Below are positions 38,714 to 46,963 of a stretch of 64,000 nt of DNA, piece after piece (position 1 is the first letter of the stretch; the number at the start of each line of letters is the position of its first letter). Under the pieces are notes generated by a model. That model was given only the letters and a program-made list of their open reading frames with translations, was not told where the DNA came from and ran no database searches. The stretch spans positions 62,001-126,000 of the forward strand of contig JAIEQI010000006.1 of NCBI GenBank assembly GCA_019747875.1. The letters run 5' to 3'. The position numbers and the translations under genes are program-made. This DNA is from Candidatus Obscuribacterales bacterium (lineage in GTDB: Bacteria; Cyanobacteriota; Vampirovibrionia; Obscuribacterales; Obscuribacteraceae).

Positions 38714-39400
38714 ATGGACATTCGCACGGAACAGAAAAGTAAATCCGAAACTCTCGCTGGGGAGAACTCTCAAATCGAAAACAACCCCAATGAAAGCACA
38801 GTAAACGTACTTTCAATTCTGTCCGATGGCAAGACAACAATGCGCGGACCATCAGGAACAGGCTTCTTTGTCGATTACAGCAAGTCTAATGAATGCACCG
38901 TCGCCACATCTCTTCATGCGATCATCCCCGATAGCCGAGCACCACTTTCATCAATTGAAATTACGGACGCTGATGGCAAGAAATATGCCGGGCATTTTGC
39001 AGTTACCGATCGCCCCAATGATCTAGCGTTATTGACACTCGATGGTATTAAGAAGACAGATTCAATCTGCCGTCATCTGCCATTGTCTGATGAGCAGCCG
39101 AAGGCTGGAGATTCAATAACTCGTTTCACAAGAGACCGATGGGGAGATGCCTCGCAACACACCGGCAAGTTTTCCTTCGCAGCAAAACGCGACGACATAG
39201 AACTTGTAAAATTGGAAGGAGAAGATCTCGGAAGACCCGTAATGGTTTTCGATCTCTACAACAATCGCGGAGTCGATCTTGGTGGCAGTCCTATTCTCAA
39301 TTCATCGGGCGAAGTGATTGCGATCCACGGCGGAGGCTTGGATGGCAAAACGAGCGTTGCCACTCCAGTTGAGTCACTGAAATCAACTCTGCAAAAATAG
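38714..39400 (+). CDS. Trypsin-like (HtrA-type) protein lacking the catalytic Ser
   Basis: A 228-residue protein with a chymotrypsin/HtrA-like core. GTGFFVD begins the fold, the catalytic His is in ATSLHAI (~67), the Asp in PNDLALLT (~101). The region expected to read G-N-S-G-G-P reads V-D-L-G-G-S-P (~186-192), followed by the conserved ILNSSGEVIAIHGGG. By this alignment the nucleophile Ser is replaced by Gly. There is no signal peptide and no PDZ domain. The start at 38714 is preferred over the ATG at 38672 because GGTGGG lies seven bases upstream. Inverted copies of the palindromic repeat flank the gene. Confidence 0.75.
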   Translation: MDIRTEQKSKSETLAGENSQIENNPNESTVNVLSILSDGKTTMRGPSGTGFFVDYSKSNECTVATSLHAIIPDSRAPLSSIEITDADGKKYAGHFAVTDRPNDLALLTLDGIKKTDSICRHLPLSDEQPKAGDSITRFTRDRWGDASQHTGKFSFAAKRDDIELVKLEGEDLGRPVMVFDLYNNRGVDLGGSPILNSSGEVIAIHGGGLDGKTSVATPVESLKSTLQK

Positions 39401-39492
39401 TTCTCCGTTTGTGCGACGAGCCACGACCTACGTCAGTAGTTGGGTGATCTTTGGCTTCTTTTGACGCGCATTTGAATCGTTCTTACAAGATC

Positions 39493-39536
39493 GAAGCCGG
39501 CAAGATGCCGGCGCTCCCGGGATCGAACCGAACGCC
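39493..39536 (-). repeat. Palindromic repeat copy, inverted relative to 38561
   Basis: GCCGGCAAGATGCCGGC followed by GCTCCCGGGATCGAACC: the reverse complement of the copy after plsC, with one change in the loop. It follows the trypsin-like gene. Confidence 0.85.
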
Positions 39537-39599
39537 AAAGAGTGAGTCACTCGTCGGCGGGCGACGGACCCTACAGCTGGTGTCTATAGGCTTGATGTA

Positions 39600-39622
39600 G
39601 GGGTGACGCCATGCGTCACCCC
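39600..39622. terminator. Perfect 10-bp hairpin between convergent genes
   Basis: GGGGTGACGC and GCGTCACCCC with a three-base loop. It lies 34 bases before the end of the convergent YhaN-like gene. There is no T-tract. It is likely to stop or stabilise transcripts; this is inferred from position. Confidence 0.55.
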
Positions 39623-39656
39623 GGAAAAGCGGAGAGCGAATCGCACCTGATGATGA

Positions 39657-42374
39657 TCAGAGCTGCTTCAGATCTACTAAAGCTTTGTCGGGTGCGCTTA
39701 GGTTTTCTAGGAACCAGGAGAAGCGGACCTTTTGGCTGCTGAGGACGATTATTTGGCAATCTTTGAGGACGTTTTTTAGAAGGAGTTTCATGCAGTCGGC
39801 AAAGCGTTTGTCGTCGAGATCGAAGAATGGTTCTTCCAGTACGAGAGGGAAGGGGGATTTGCGGCTGACGTATTGGCAGAGGATCATGCGGGGGAGCCAT
39901 GATACAAGTCGTGTGAGACCGCGAGATATCCGTTCGTTTCGCTGCCCGCCCTTGCTCGATAGCAACTTGAGTTGCTCTTCCTCAAGCGCTGAATCTTCGC
40001 CTTTCAGCTTGATTTTGACGTGGAGGTCTTTGTCCCAAATGATTTCTTCGATTTCCAGATCCAAGCCTTTAAGAAATTGATCCGAGAGCTCCTTCAGCTC
40101 GTGCGCCCAAAACGATTTGCTCTCTTGTGCTACTTTGATGAGGCTGGCTCTTGCTAATTCTAATGCTTGCTTGTTGTGATTGACCTTTTTTAGATCTCTT
40201 TCAAGTACTTCAAGCTCATGTTTAGTACGAGGATGGAACTCGTCAAAATTGTGCACCATTGATCGAATGCGTTGGCGCAGTTCTTCCGCTTTCTGTTCGG
40301 TTGTTTGAAGACTATTCTCAAGACCGGTGCTTTCCCCGTGGACGAGTCGTCCTATCTCTGTATCATCAATCGTTTCTGATAGAATCCCTGGATAAAGGCC
40401 AATGAGGTCCTGCATCTTCGCCCATGCATCTGTGCGTCGGTGCTGAAGTTTCATCAATACTGTGCCGAGATCGTTTTCGAGGATTTCTGTTGCGAGATCC
40501 TTGCTCATTCGCTCCAATTCGATTGTGATTGAATCCCATTTTCGGTAGTTCTGTGACTTCTGTTCGAACTCCTCATAGGACTTGTCCAGGTCTTCCGGGT
40601 CTGTCAGACCGGCTTTGTAGAAGAAGTCTCGCAACATTGAATTGATGTCGTTGATTTCGCCTTCGAGGAAACGAAGCTCCGAGCGGCGATGCTCGATCAC
40701 CGTAGTGTTGCGATCTAGCTCTCGATGCTGTTCCTTGTGCAGTAGGATCTCACCTGCCAACGCAGTGCATGCTGCAGTGGTGATTTTGCTCAGCTTACGA
40801 TCCAGTCGCTTAAAATATTTGTCGTTGGCTTCCTTGAGCAGATTCTCTAGCTGCTGTTCTCTTGCTGCTAGCAAATGGTCGAAGAGGTCAAGCTGTTTGA
40901 GCTGCGCTGCTAGCCCCGCATAGGTTTGCAACTTCTTGAACATATCGGCAGCGTTTCTGAATTGATTGCTGACGGCCAATTGCTCGGCGCGTTGCTGGAC
41001 CTTAGCCACCGCCTCGCTGAACTTGAGTTCGTTGTCAGCGTGTTGATCGCGTTCGACAGCGAGCGTCGAGATGCGAGTATCCAAATCGTTTCGCACGCCT
41101 TTGAAGAGCTGTGGGAGTGCAATCAGCACTGCAAGAAGTAGGAAAAAACAGGTTAAGCAAATGCTCATCAGAATTGTGCTGTACTCTGAGGCTTTGCTTA
41201 CTGACGCAACCACAAGAAGCGCGGCTGAAAAGCTCAACAAACCTGTAAATGCTTGGAAGGCGCGAGTCCCTTTTGCGTTGAAGCTGATCAAATCCAGCTC
41301 CAAGGTCTTGAGCTGGCTATTCATATTTTTGGTCAAGGCTATTGCAGTGTTGAGCGTGTCCTTGTTTGATTTCAATTCGGATTGCAACCGGTACGCTTCT
41401 TCCAGGTCGCTCGGTTTCATGGCAAGAATGGTTTTTCGCAGCAGCGCAATGGCGTCGAAGTCAACGCCGGCTTCTTTAACACGTCGCATCTCTTTTGATC
41501 TATCGTGCTGAAGTTGCTCCACTTCGGTATTCGCGGCTTCGATTATTTTGGCTAAGCCATATAGCTGCTGTGTATCTTCGAGGGAAAATTCTTGAATGGC
41601 ACCGGCGCCTGCAAGGAAGCTGCTCTGTAACTGGATAATCTCTTGTTCTCCGGCTGAGATCTCATCAAACAAACGATCCTTGTCGCTAATTCTGGCAAGC
41701 CGTTTCGTCCAGAGTTCGTTCACTTTTCTCAGAGCGCTGATCGGAAAACGAGACAGATTTCCGAGGGATTGCAGTTCTCGTTTCAGTTCAGCTTCGTGCA
41801 GGAGACGTTGCTGCACTTTCATGATTCTTGAATCGAGTTCTGCCGTCTCCAGACATAGTTGAAAATATTCTTCGCGTTTCTGGGTTCGGCGAATCGTTTC
41901 TAATTCATCTTCGAGCCGTCTCAATTCCTCAACCAGAATCGATGCTTCTAATCTTTCTCGTTCCAGCTGATGAAGCCGTTCTTCTAATAGCGCTTTGCCT
42001 CGATTAAGAGCGGTTAGAAGGTCTTCAATTCTGTGTTGCTTATTGCGGAATGGATATTTTTCTAGCTTCTCGGTTACGGTTTTGATCGCATTGTCGATTG
42101 TTGTACTGGTATCAGAACGACTCTCTAAATGTCCAAGTATAGATAAGCGTAGTTGCGGATCAACAAACGTGTCTTGCAGGCTCTCATCTTGTTCGATTAC
42201 GAAAAATGGCTTGAATGGCTCGTTTTCTGTTAACTGGGAATCGATGGATTCTAGTAGGCGCAGCTTCGAAACCTCATCATCGATCAAGCAGAGATTGAGT
42301 TTATCCGCGCTGAACTGTAGGCTGCCATTGGCCGCCCCGGAATTCTGCGCAAAGGTAGCTCCATCAATCTGCAT
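39657..42374 (-). CDS. YhaN-like SMC/Rad50-type protein with degenerate ATP site
   Basis: A 905-residue protein: N-terminal beta-rich segment, very long coiled coils, two membrane segments in the middle (~372-392 and ~400-418), more coiled coil, and a C-terminal ABC-type segment. This is the layout of YhaN, a Rad50/SbcC relative. At the Walker A position (~26-43), where relatives have GxxxxGKST, this protein reads LNLCLIDDEVSKLRLLESI, with no Gly-Lys-Ser/Thr. The C-terminus keeps a recognisable Walker B-like PLVLEEPFFDLDD (~840) and a weak signature (RISRGLTRLVSW). ATP binding is therefore doubtful. The start overlaps the YhaO-like gene by 11 bases. Confidence 0.8.
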   Translation of the reverse strand: MQIDGATFAQNSGAANGSLQFSADKLNLCLIDDEVSKLRLLESIDSQLTENEPFKPFFVIEQDESLQDTFVDPQLRLSILGHLESRSDTSTTIDNAIKTVTEKLEKYPFRNKQHRIEDLLTALNRGKALLEERLHQLERERLEASILVEELRRLEDELETIRRTQKREEYFQLCLETAELDSRIMKVQQRLLHEAELKRELQSLGNLSRFPISALRKVNELWTKRLARISDKDRLFDEISAGEQEIIQLQSSFLAGAGAIQEFSLEDTQQLYGLAKIIEAANTEVEQLQHDRSKEMRRVKEAGVDFDAIALLRKTILAMKPSDLEEAYRLQSELKSNKDTLNTAIALTKNMNSQLKTLELDLISFNAKGTRAFQAFTGLLSFSAALLVVASVSKASEYSTILMSICLTCFFLLLAVLIALPQLFKGVRNDLDTRISTLAVERDQHADNELKFSEAVAKVQQRAEQLAVSNQFRNAADMFKKLQTYAGLAAQLKQLDLFDHLLAAREQQLENLLKEANDKYFKRLDRKLSKITTAACTALAGEILLHKEQHRELDRNTTVIEHRRSELRFLEGEINDINSMLRDFFYKAGLTDPEDLDKSYEEFEQKSQNYRKWDSITIELERMSKDLATEILENDLGTVLMKLQHRRTDAWAKMQDLIGLYPGILSETIDDTEIGRLVHGESTGLENSLQTTEQKAEELRQRIRSMVHNFDEFHPRTKHELEVLERDLKKVNHNKQALELARASLIKVAQESKSFWAHELKELSDQFLKGLDLEIEEIIWDKDLHVKIKLKGEDSALEEEQLKLLSSKGGQRNERISRGLTRLVSWLPRMILCQYVSRKSPFPLVLEEPFFDLDDKRFADCMKLLLKNVLKDCQIIVLSSQKVRFSWFLENLSAPDKALVDLKQL

Positions 42375-43599
42375 CGCGAAGTGTTATCCTTCCTTCCCTT
42401 AGTGCTTCCAGCCCAAAATATAAAGCGTCATCAATGATTGCGAGCTGGTCGTCCCCAGTCTTTTCGCCTTCATCGGCGGCGCGTGACGCCTCCGCAAACA
42501 GCGAATTCATATGCTCAATCAAACCTTGTTCGATCTTATTTGCCGAAGAAAGAGTTGCAAGATAATCCGGTCGTGATTTATCGCTGCAGCGGATGTGAAA
42601 GTATGACTTGTTGCGAACTTGTTGAATCAGGTCTTGCTGGGCTCCGGCTGGGTAGGTGCCGCTGACTTCGAATAGCAGAATGTCTTCCTGCCGAACCCCG
42701 CATGAGACCAAGCTGGTTTCTAGTTCCTTTTTCCAATCGCTAGGGGCGATGGTACTGAGGTCCAGTTTCAGATTTATGATTCGTCTTTGATCTAACTCGA
42801 TCGGCTCGAGATCCAGCTCCAGCCGTCCTGGTAGCTTGCGAGATAACTCGGCTGAAAACGCGATTCGCGCGCCCGTTTCATCAGCGCTATGAGCTGTGAA
42901 TGTGCCCGACGCGGCGGCAACGACACGTCCTTCTTCGCCACGAGCACGGCATTGATTCAATGGACCTGATACAGCCGTATATGAAAAATCGGGCTGGGAG
43001 ATCGCCTCAGAAAACTCTTCGTCACTGATAACCATCCCCTGATATTTTGCCGGCATAGGATAAAGCAAAATGTTCAGCGCGCTACGATCATGCTCTTCGA
43101 GCGCGGGGATGGGCGTCTCTTGCGAGGACCCGCGATCTTCAATCTGAGTGGCAAGCCCACTTATTCTTACGTTCGGCTTGTCGGGTAGGGCGATAGTTTG
43201 CAGTCCCGGACCTTTGAAAATGTGCACATTCTGCGACCAATCTTCAAGCCCCCTTGCGTTCAGTACATTAGTCAGATACATACTGTCGCGGGATAGGGCA
43301 TCGGTTGTGGCGGGCGTAATATAGACCGGAATCGGGTCGAGCGACGCGAAGATCTTTTGCACTGTCCCGATCGTTTTTGCTGTCACATTTTCGTGGTCAT
43401 AAAGGTTGCCGGGTATCAAAACCGCATCGAGTGATTTCTCTTTTGCAAGGGCAATTGCTTTCTGCAGCGATTCGAGGCTCTCCTCCAAACGTTGCTGTCT
43501 CTGAGCTGGCGACAAATGCAAACTCAATGAACTCGTGCTTCCAAGGCGCAAATCAGAGATTTGCAGAAAGCGGAATGTAATTGAGTTGTTGTTTTCCAT
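42364..43599 (-). CDS. YhaO/SbcD-like phosphoesterase fold with lost metal ligands
   Basis: A 411-residue protein aligned by pattern with YhaO/Mre11-type metallophosphoesterases. Where DxH is expected it has ISDLRLG (His replaced by Arg18). GDLFD reads GNLYD (Asp to Asn65). GNHD reads ATTD (97-100). The later His is Tyr180, and GHxH reads SGPL (211-214). NVHIF and other structural positions are kept. Almost every metal ligand is therefore gone and nuclease activity is unlikely. GGAAG precedes the ATG. It follows the thiolase gene by 34 bases and overlaps the YhaN-like gene, so the pair is translationally coupled. Confidence 0.8.
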   Translation of the reverse strand: MENNNSITFRFLQISDLRLGSTSSLSLHLSPAQRQQRLEESLESLQKAIALAKEKSLDAVLIPGNLYDHENVTAKTIGTVQKIFASLDPIPVYITPATTDALSRDSMYLTNVLNARGLEDWSQNVHIFKGPGLQTIALPDKPNVRISGLATQIEDRGSSQETPIPALEEHDRSALNILLYPMPAKYQGMVISDEEFSEAISQPDFSYTAVSGPLNQCRARGEEGRVVAAASGTFTAHSADETGARIAFSAELSRKLPGRLELDLEPIELDQRRIINLKLDLSTIAPSDWKKELETSLVSCGVRQEDILLFEVSGTYPAGAQQDLIQQVRNKSYFHIRCSDKSRPDYLATLSSANKIEQGLIEHMNSLFAEASRAADEGEKTGDDQLAIIDDALYFGLEALREGRITLRDAD

Positions 43600-43633
43600 T
43601 TACAGCTTCCGGGAAGTTTCACTCATACAAGTA

Positions 43634-44830
43634 TCAAACTAGTTCCAGAACGGTTGCCATTCCCTGTCCGACACCGATGCACATGGTGGCAAGTCCATAG
43701 CGCAGAGAGCGTCGTTGCATTTCGCGTGCAAGGGTTCCAATCAGCCTCGAGCCGCTCATTCCGAGTGGATGACCAAGCGCGATTGCTCCACCATTTACAT
43801 TGACTTTGCTGAGGTTAATCCCGAGTTCGTCAGTGCAGGCAAGTACCTGTGCGGCGAAAGCTTCGTTGAGTTCGAAGATATCTATATTCTCCAATTTCAA
43901 TCCGGTCCTCTGCAGAACCTTGCGAGTTGCGGGCACAGGACCGATTCCCATACAGGCAGGATCGACACCTGCCACCGCTGCGGCGACAAAACGAGCGATA
44001 GGTTTCAATCCCAGCGCGCGTGCCTTCTCCTCAGACATGAGTAGCAGCGCGCAAGCTCCGTCGTTAACGCCACTTGCGTTACCCGCTGTCACTGTGCCGC
44101 CTTCCCGAAAAGCCGGTTTCAGCCTTTCCAGATCAGCCATTGTTGTTTCGGGACGTGGATGTTCATCCGTATCCACGATTTTGGGATCGCCTTTCTTCTG
44201 TGGGATAGATACTCTGACTATCTCTTCCTTGAATATGCCGGCTGCATGCGCTTGTCCATATTTTTGCTGGCTCGAAACAGCAAATTCGTCCTGTCGTTTT
44301 CGATCAATCTTGTACTTCTCAGCTACGTTCTCAGCCGTTTCGCCCATGCTGTACGGATGGTGCATCTGCGCCAGTTTCTTGTTGGTGAACCGCCAACCAA
44401 GAGTGGTGTCAAAGATCTGGGCGTCGCGTGAGAATGCTTGATCTGCTTTAGCCATCACAAATGGTGCGCGAGTCATTGATTCAACACCACCAGCGATATA
44501 AATGTCGCCAGCACCTGTCTGAATCGCTCGAGCGGCGTGCGCAACAGCATCCATACTGGATGCACACAAGCGATTGATGGTCGTCCCGGCTACAGTGATC
44601 GGCAGCCCCGCCAGCAAGAGCGACATCCGTGCAACGTTTCTATTGTCTTCGCCAGCTTGATTCGCGCAGCCGAAAATCACGTCTTCAATCTCTGCCGCGT
44701 CAATCGGATTGCGCTTTAAGAGCTCTGCAATCACAATCGCACCTAAATCGTCGGAGCGCACGTCTTTGAGCCCGCCGCCGTAGCGACCGATTGGGGTGCG
44801 GATTGTGTCGACTATAACTACATCTTTCAT
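43634..44830 (-). CDS. Acetyl-CoA acetyltransferase / 3-ketoacyl-CoA thiolase
   Basis: A 398-residue thiolase of normal length that condenses or cleaves acyl-CoA in fatty acid or ketone-body metabolism. The nucleophile Cys ~88 is in [21 protein letters not shown] follows, the His is in [13 protein letters not shown] (~350), and the second catalytic Cys is in CIGVGQGMA (~383). All catalytic residues are present. It most resembles PcaF/FadA-type sequences, but substrate length cannot be judged. GAGAG precedes the ATG. It is upstream of the YhaO-like gene on the same strand. Confidence 0.96.
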   Translation of the reverse strand: MKDVVIVDTIRTPIGRYGGGLKDVRSDDLGAIVIAELLKRNPIDAAEIEDVIFGCANQAGEDNRNVARMSLLLAGLPITVAGTTINRLCASSMDAVAHAARAIQTGAGDIYIAGGVESMTRAPFVMAKADQAFSRDAQIFDTTLGWRFTNKKLAQMHHPYSMGETAENVAEKYKIDRKRQDEFAVSSQQKYGQAHAAGIFKEEIVRVSIPQKKGDPKIVDTDEHPRPETTMADLERLKPAFREGGTVTAGNASGVNDGACALLLMSEEKARALGLKPIARFVAAAVAGVDPACMGIGPVPATRKVLQRTGLKLENIDIFELNEAFAAQVLACTDELGINLSKVNVNGGAIALGHPLGMSGSRLIGTLAREMQRRSLRYGLATMCIGVGQGMATVLELV

Positions 44831-44913
44831 TTCTTACTCTCTTGCCTTGTTGATACCTTTTCAATTTGTATTGCAGCGTTAGCCGCTGCTTGTCGAATTC
44901 TTGTCACGTTGCC

Positions 44914-46842
44914 TCACGGCGCAGCCGGAGTTATCCAAATCTCATTGTCTTTTGCGAGCTGGGCCAGCACCTCCGGTGGTGTCGCTGGATTTGCTGCTGT
45001 CGCTCTTCTGACTGCCGGCTCACGATCCTTTGCCAGTGCTGCTAAAATTTCAGCAGGCATGGATGTGTTTTCCGCCAGGCTTTTTCGCACCCAGCTGTCT
45101 GAATCGTCAACGAGTCGTTTCTGTGAATTGGAATCAAGCCGTTTGCTCGCAGCAACTGCGCACCTGACTTCTGCACTTGGATCCGATTCCAGCTTCATGA
45201 GAAGATCGCCAGGTAAGCGTGGACTCTCCGCAGCTTCGGCTCGCAGATCGGGATCTTCGTTTGTTACAAGCGAGGTCAAAACGTCCATTGGGCAATTCTT
45301 GTGTGGTGCAAGTAATAGCTTCAATGAGTCGCCACCATCGGCTGCCATAATAGAGATTGCTTCGCCCGGTAGATCGGGGCGGGTTAGCAGTATTCTGCGC
45401 AAGACAGAATCGCGCTTCTTCGAAATCTCAATAATCGTTGTTGTATCGGTTGCAGGGTTGCTCGCCAGAGCCATGATCACGTCGTCGGAATGATCTTTGG
45501 AAAGTGCCGCGAGCAATGCTTTCGGGCTTGATGGATTGAGCGCTACATCTTGGCGCACCTTTTCATTGATATCTTTGCTTAGCTCTTCAAGAATAGCGAG
45601 CGGCGTTTTCGGGTTACGTGCCAGAGAACCGCGGACCCGAGCAAAACTATCCATCTTTAAGACTTTTGCTGTTTCTGGCGTCAGTTGCGGATTACCGGCA
45701 AGCACGATCCGCACTAATGCTGAGGAGTGGTTTGCCAATTTGCTTTGCATGTCTTGCGTAAGATCTTGGCGTGCTGCAGTTGCCTGTGTAACCGCTAGAA
45801 TCGGATCTGAGGCGAGCGCTGTCAACGATTCGCGCTCAAGCTTAGGGTTGAATGCAGCTGCGGCTCTTACCAGCGGGGATTTATCAGCAGCCAACTTGGA
45901 AAGAGTGAGAGCTTCACTTGATCGATTATGAGCGACTGCTTCTCTCACTGCATCATGGGGATCAACCGCCAGCTGGGCTAGCACCGCAGGCGGTGCGTTC
46001 TTGTTTGCTGCCAGTTCCACCCTTACTTCGTAACTCTTATCTTTCGAAAGCCTCTTTAGAGTCTCCGCCGGCGTCGAAGGATTACCAGCAACGGACTGTC
46101 TGACTATCATGTTTACGTCGTCGCTTAAATCAATGAGTGCTTGCGAGGGTGAGTTTGTGTTCGAACCTACATACGCCTTCACGCCTAGATCACCGTCTTT
46201 TGCCAGGTTCAGCAAAATAATCGGCGAACTATTTTGACGAGCCATAAAAGTGCGCACCATCCGATCGCCTACGCGCAAGAGCCTGTGCTGAACATCTTGA
46301 GGCGAACCTGGATTGCGCGCTAAGCTCAATAACAAATATTCGGTTTGTACCGGATTGCTCGCCAGCTTTCGCAAAATTTCCGGAGGAGTTTTGCCATTGG
46401 AGGCCATCATTTCGTAAGTGCTTGGGTTTTGTCCTTCTGCCAATCGTTCCAGGGTTTCAAGTTCCGGAAGCTTGCTAGTCCTGAGTATTGCCTCACGCAC
46501 GCGCTGATCGCTGTCGCCGACCAGAATTGCCTTTAGTTCATCCGAGCAGTTGGGGTTGGCAAGTACTGCCATCCTTACAAGTGCTGAAGGGTCCTTGGAG
46601 AGTTCCTTTAATGAATCAAGCGGGCAATTTGGATTTTGGGCTGCTGCGATTTTTATATGTGGACCAGGAAATGCCTTACTCGAGGCTGCTGCGCTTGGTC
46701 GTGCAACGGTATCAATTGCCCCAGAAGCAGGTTGTTGAGAATAGCCGGCTTGTGTATAGCCAATCGACACCGCAAAGAGCAAGGCTACATGCAAACAGCG
46801 TGCCGACCTGGACGATGTTAGGGTTCCTGTTGGCAAGTTCAA
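44914..46842 (-). CDS. Exported LRV/HEAT-type repeat protein
   Basis: About 642 residues with a signal peptide (LHVALLFAVSIGYTQAGYS). The rest is made of ~22 repeats of about 24 residues of the form LxxLxxDxxxxVRxxVAxNPxxP (for example LKRLSKDKSYEVRVELAANK, LLAALSKDHSDDVIMALASN). This is the leucine-rich repeat variant pattern. The start is chosen by the ribosome site: GGAGG abuts the ATG at 46848 (too close) but is six bases from the TTG at 46842. Such solenoids bind other proteins; the partner is unknown. It shares the minus strand with its neighbours but stands apart. Confidence 0.85.
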   Translation of the reverse strand: MNLPTGTLTSSRSARCLHVALLFAVSIGYTQAGYSQQPASGAIDTVARPSAAASSKAFPGPHIKIAAAQNPNCPLDSLKELSKDPSALVRMAVLANPNCSDELKAILVGDSDQRVREAILRTSKLPELETLERLAEGQNPSTYEMMASNGKTPPEILRKLASNPVQTEYLLLSLARNPGSPQDVQHRLLRVGDRMVRTFMARQNSSPIILLNLAKDGDLGVKAYVGSNTNSPSQALIDLSDDVNMIVRQSVAGNPSTPAETLKRLSKDKSYEVRVELAANKNAPPAVLAQLAVDPHDAVREAVAHNRSSEALTLSKLAADKSPLVRAAAAFNPKLERESLTALASDPILAVTQATAARQDLTQDMQSKLANHSSALVRIVLAGNPQLTPETAKVLKMDSFARVRGSLARNPKTPLAILEELSKDINEKVRQDVALNPSSPKALLAALSKDHSDDVIMALASNPATDTTTIIEISKKRDSVLRRILLTRPDLPGEAISIMAADGGDSLKLLLAPHKNCPMDVLTSLVTNEDPDLRAEAAESPRLPGDLLMKLESDPSAEVRCAVAASKRLDSNSQKRLVDDSDSWVRKSLAENTSMPAEILAALAKDREPAVRRATAANPATPPEVLAQLAKDNEIWITPAAP

Positions 46843-46963
46843 AATCATCCTCCAAAAAGGCGCGCGCTGCGTCCAATTTTACAGGGTTGCAGGTCTGCCC
46901 GCATGCCTGTTGAAAAAAAGAAAGATATATCGAATTCGATATATTCATCGGAAAAGTTTCTGC

